From the NCBI RefSeq assembly GCF_036786105.1, contig NZ_DAIQRQ010000010.1, positions 58,022-122,021 of the forward strand: 64,000 nucleotides of DNA, written 5' to 3'. The notes under the pieces are model-generated. The model did no database searches. It was not told the DNA's origin and saw only the letters and a list, made by a program, of their open reading frames with translations. The position numbers and the translations under genes are program-made. Origin of the DNA: Ohtaekwangia sp036786105. Its GTDB lineage: Bacteria > Bacteroidota > Bacteroidia > Cytophagales > Cyclobacteriaceae. Below, piece by piece: positions 62,418 to 64,000 of the stretch (position 1 is its first letter; every line of letters begins with the position of its first letter).

Positions 62418-64000
62418 TGACCATTATTTATTTCAACAAACTCAGGCTCGTAAGGAGCGAGAACAAAATTACCGGTGTAGTCTCTGTCATGCAAAAGGCT
62501 GCGTGATTTACTTTTCACAGGAATCTCTTTTGCCTCACCGGTTACGTTTAAATACAGAACGTGATTTTTGTCAATCTGCCGTGCCATTACACCGCCAGGA
62601 ACAGTTGGACCTTTTTTTATAGACAACTCGTTTATCAGCTCCTCAACCAGCGGGTTCAGCAAATTTATTTTGGCCGGAAGGCCTATATATATAGCGTTCC
62701 CCTTTCCATATTTATGAGAGGTGATAATCGGGTAGTCTTTATCTGCGCTGGTAATGCTGCCAATAACATCTGCGCCTTTCGTCTCTATAACATCGAATCT
62801 TGCAGATTCAATAACAATGGGTGTTCCTTTATAGGTAACTTCCATCTGCTTGCCTTTAAATGATTTTCGTGATATTTCATTAAGTGTTTCAGTTTCTTCA
62901 AATCCTCCAACACGTATTCCGAATACATCATTTAAATATCCGGGTCTGGTTGAAGAAAATACCTGCCCGGTCTCATCTACTATGGCCGAGTTACTGGTCA
63001 TCACAATGGTTCCTCCGTTCTTTACAAATTCGCGTATTCTGGTGGCAGTGGCCTCTTCCATTACCGCTACGCCCGGAATGAAAAGTACTTTATATTTCAG
63101 AGGGCTTTTCGCTATTTCTACTATACGCGCATCCATGTTTCTATAATACATGGCATCAAAACAAGTTTGAAGCTGCTGCTGATGTTGCTCCGGAAAATAA
63201 CTACTTGCAATCTGGCTGGGAAATGAAAACGCCAATGCTATTTCAGCTTGTTGTTTATAAGGAAAGTACTTTTCAATCTTCTTAAATTCGGTTGCAATTT
63301 TTTTATACTCATCGTACTTCCTGTTCGGTATACCGTCCCAGTCGAGCATACCCTGCAGATATTGTTCTTCACCTGCCTGCATGCTTTGCCAGGTCCAGCC
63401 GCAAATCATCTGATTGCCATACATAAGTGTGGCATAGGCTGACTTTCGAATTGAGTTAGGAACAGCAGTCATGGTTGTAAATTCACTACACCAAAATGGA
63501 TTTGTACTTTCAAATTGTATGCGGGCTATGCCAAACAGAGCATCGATAAGACCCCAATTGGAAGTTAGTGATACTCCCGGATAAAAGCCACATCCTTCCC
63601 GCGTCATTTTTCCTGAATATGCAACCTGCGTATAATCAAAATATTTTGATGAGCTATAGTACCATGCATTTGTATTTAGCAATGCGCGTGGTGCATTCGT
63701 GTTTACTTTATCCATAACCTTGAAGAGAAGCTGGTTGATCTCGTCTGAAACAAAACGCCTGAAGTCGAGCATTCTTTCGGGTGCACCATTAATTGAGCCC
63801 GATACGGGGAATCCAATTTCTTCAAATTGCCCTATTCTGCGCGACCAGCGCTGTGTAGCCCATGCGTTATTCAGATGATCGATCGTTGAGTATTTTTTTC
63901 TCAGCCATTTGATATACCGTTGCCTTGCCGTTTCTGAATATGATATTCTGCCATCGCCGGATTCATTGTCTATACCGAACGCGAGCAATGCCGGATGACC
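62414..64000 (-). CDS. Beta-galactosidase, GH42, partial
   Basis: Cut by the right edge: the minus-strand frame is open to the last base, and the apparent start TTG at 63988 is internal. The first visible residues are HPALLAFGIDNES, the GH42 motif with the acid/base Glu. Later blocks: YFDYTQVAYSGKMTREGC, TSNWGLIDALFGIARIQFESTNPFWCSEFTTM, and MYGNQMICGWTWQSMQAGEEQYLQGMLDWDG in which Glu follows the barrel, then the trimerisation domain (VLFIPGVAVMEEATATRIREFVKNGGTIVMTSNSAIVDETG) and the C-terminal beta domain. Cleaves terminal beta-galactosides. First of the cluster GH42-GH29-HTCS. Confidence 0.9.
   Translation of the reverse strand, partial: GHPALLAFGIDNESGDGRISYSETARQRYIKWLRKKYSTIDHLNNAWATQRWSRRIGQFEEIGFPVSGSINGAPERMLDFRRFVSDEINQLLFKVMDKVNTNAPRALLNTNAWYYSSSKYFDYTQVAYSGKMTREGCGFYPGVSLTSNWGLIDALFGIARIQFESTNPFWCSEFTTMTAVPNSIRKSAYATLMYGNQMICGWTWQSMQAGEEQYLQGMLDWDGIPNRKYDEYKKIATEFKKIEKYFPYKQQAEIALAFSFPSQIASSYFPEQHQQQLQTCFDAMYYRNMDARIVEIAKSPLKYKVLFIPGVAVMEEATATRIREFVKNGGTIVMTSNSAIVDETGQVFSSTRPGYLNDVFGIRVGGFEETETLNEISRKSFKGKQMEVTYKGTPIVIESARFDVIETKGADVIGSITSADKDYPIITSHKYGKGNAIYIGLPAKINLLNPLVEELINELSIKKGPTVPGGVMARQIDKNHVLYLNVTGEAKEIPVKSKSRSLLHDRDYTGNFVLAPYEPEFVEINNGQ

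Noticed and set aside
1..64000. CRISPR array, insertion sequence, prophage or integrated element
   Set aside because: No regular direct repeats, transposase, integrase or phage structural gene is present; the single tRNA gene has no repeated 3' end nearby to mark an attachment site.

Overview
The window is chromosomal DNA of a free-living, glycan-degrading member of the Bacteroidota, most likely order Cytophagales. The support is a SusC/SusD pair, a hybrid two-component system, TonB-dependent receptors with carboxypeptidase-like N-terminal domains, DUF4249, large Bacteroidota-type FtsX/MacB permeases, a decayed type IX secretion (T9SS) C-terminal domain, and promoters of the Bacteroidota form (TTTG - 19 bp - TAnnTTTG) rather than the E. 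coli form. I saw no insertion sequence, prophage, CRISPR array or rRNA. The only RNA gene is one tRNA-Glu.

Region 1 (1-25,730) is mainly core genome. It holds the end of an ABC permease, an ABC-F ATPase, MtgA, a conserved SPFH / membrane protein / Arc-type repressor trio, a bestrophin, a TonB receptor with its DUF4249 lipoprotein, a very large exported peptidase-propeller-barrel protein, the pyruvate dehydrogenase E2 subunit, HslV, an AI-2E-type permease, a class III aminotransferase, a sensor kinase, a TerB-like protein, a J-domain/TPR membrane protein, GapA and tRNA-Glu. Three small genes here are easy to miss: a 52-aa Arc-type protein at 5006-5164, a 40-aa membrane protein at 7597-7719 with its own promoter, and a 41-aa membrane protein at 19804-19929.

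Region 2 (25,730-40,410) is accessory and regulatory. It has a frameshifted T9SS cargo remnant, a SpoIIAA-like protein, a 20-codon Cys/Gly-rich microprotein gene facing a SigZ-like sigma factor that itself has a Cys-rich tail, two soluble histidine kinases (one fused to a receiver), a lipoprotein of the Yellow/MRJP family divergent from an exported trehalose-synthase-like GH13 enzyme, several unknowns, an 800-bp gene-poor gap with a perfect 15-bp inverted repeat, an MBL hydrolase and a second FtsX-type permease.

Region 3 (40,490-64,000) is a glycan-utilisation island. A minus-strand operon reads SusC, SusD, purple acid phosphatase, GH89 alpha-N-acetylglucosaminidase, an HGSNAT/NagX-like membrane acetyltransferase and GH92 alpha-mannosidase. 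It is divergent from a propeller sensor kinase of the LytS class plus a LytTR regulator. Beyond these lie a GH42 beta-galactosidase (cut by the right edge), a GH29 alpha-fucosidase, a full hybrid two-component regulator and a second SpoIIAA-like paralogue. The first operon suggests a substrate carrying alpha-GlcNAc, phosphate and alpha-mannose; the second suggests a fucosylated galactoside.

The strongest candidate for something undescribed is the microprotein/SigZ locus at 26,850-27,570.
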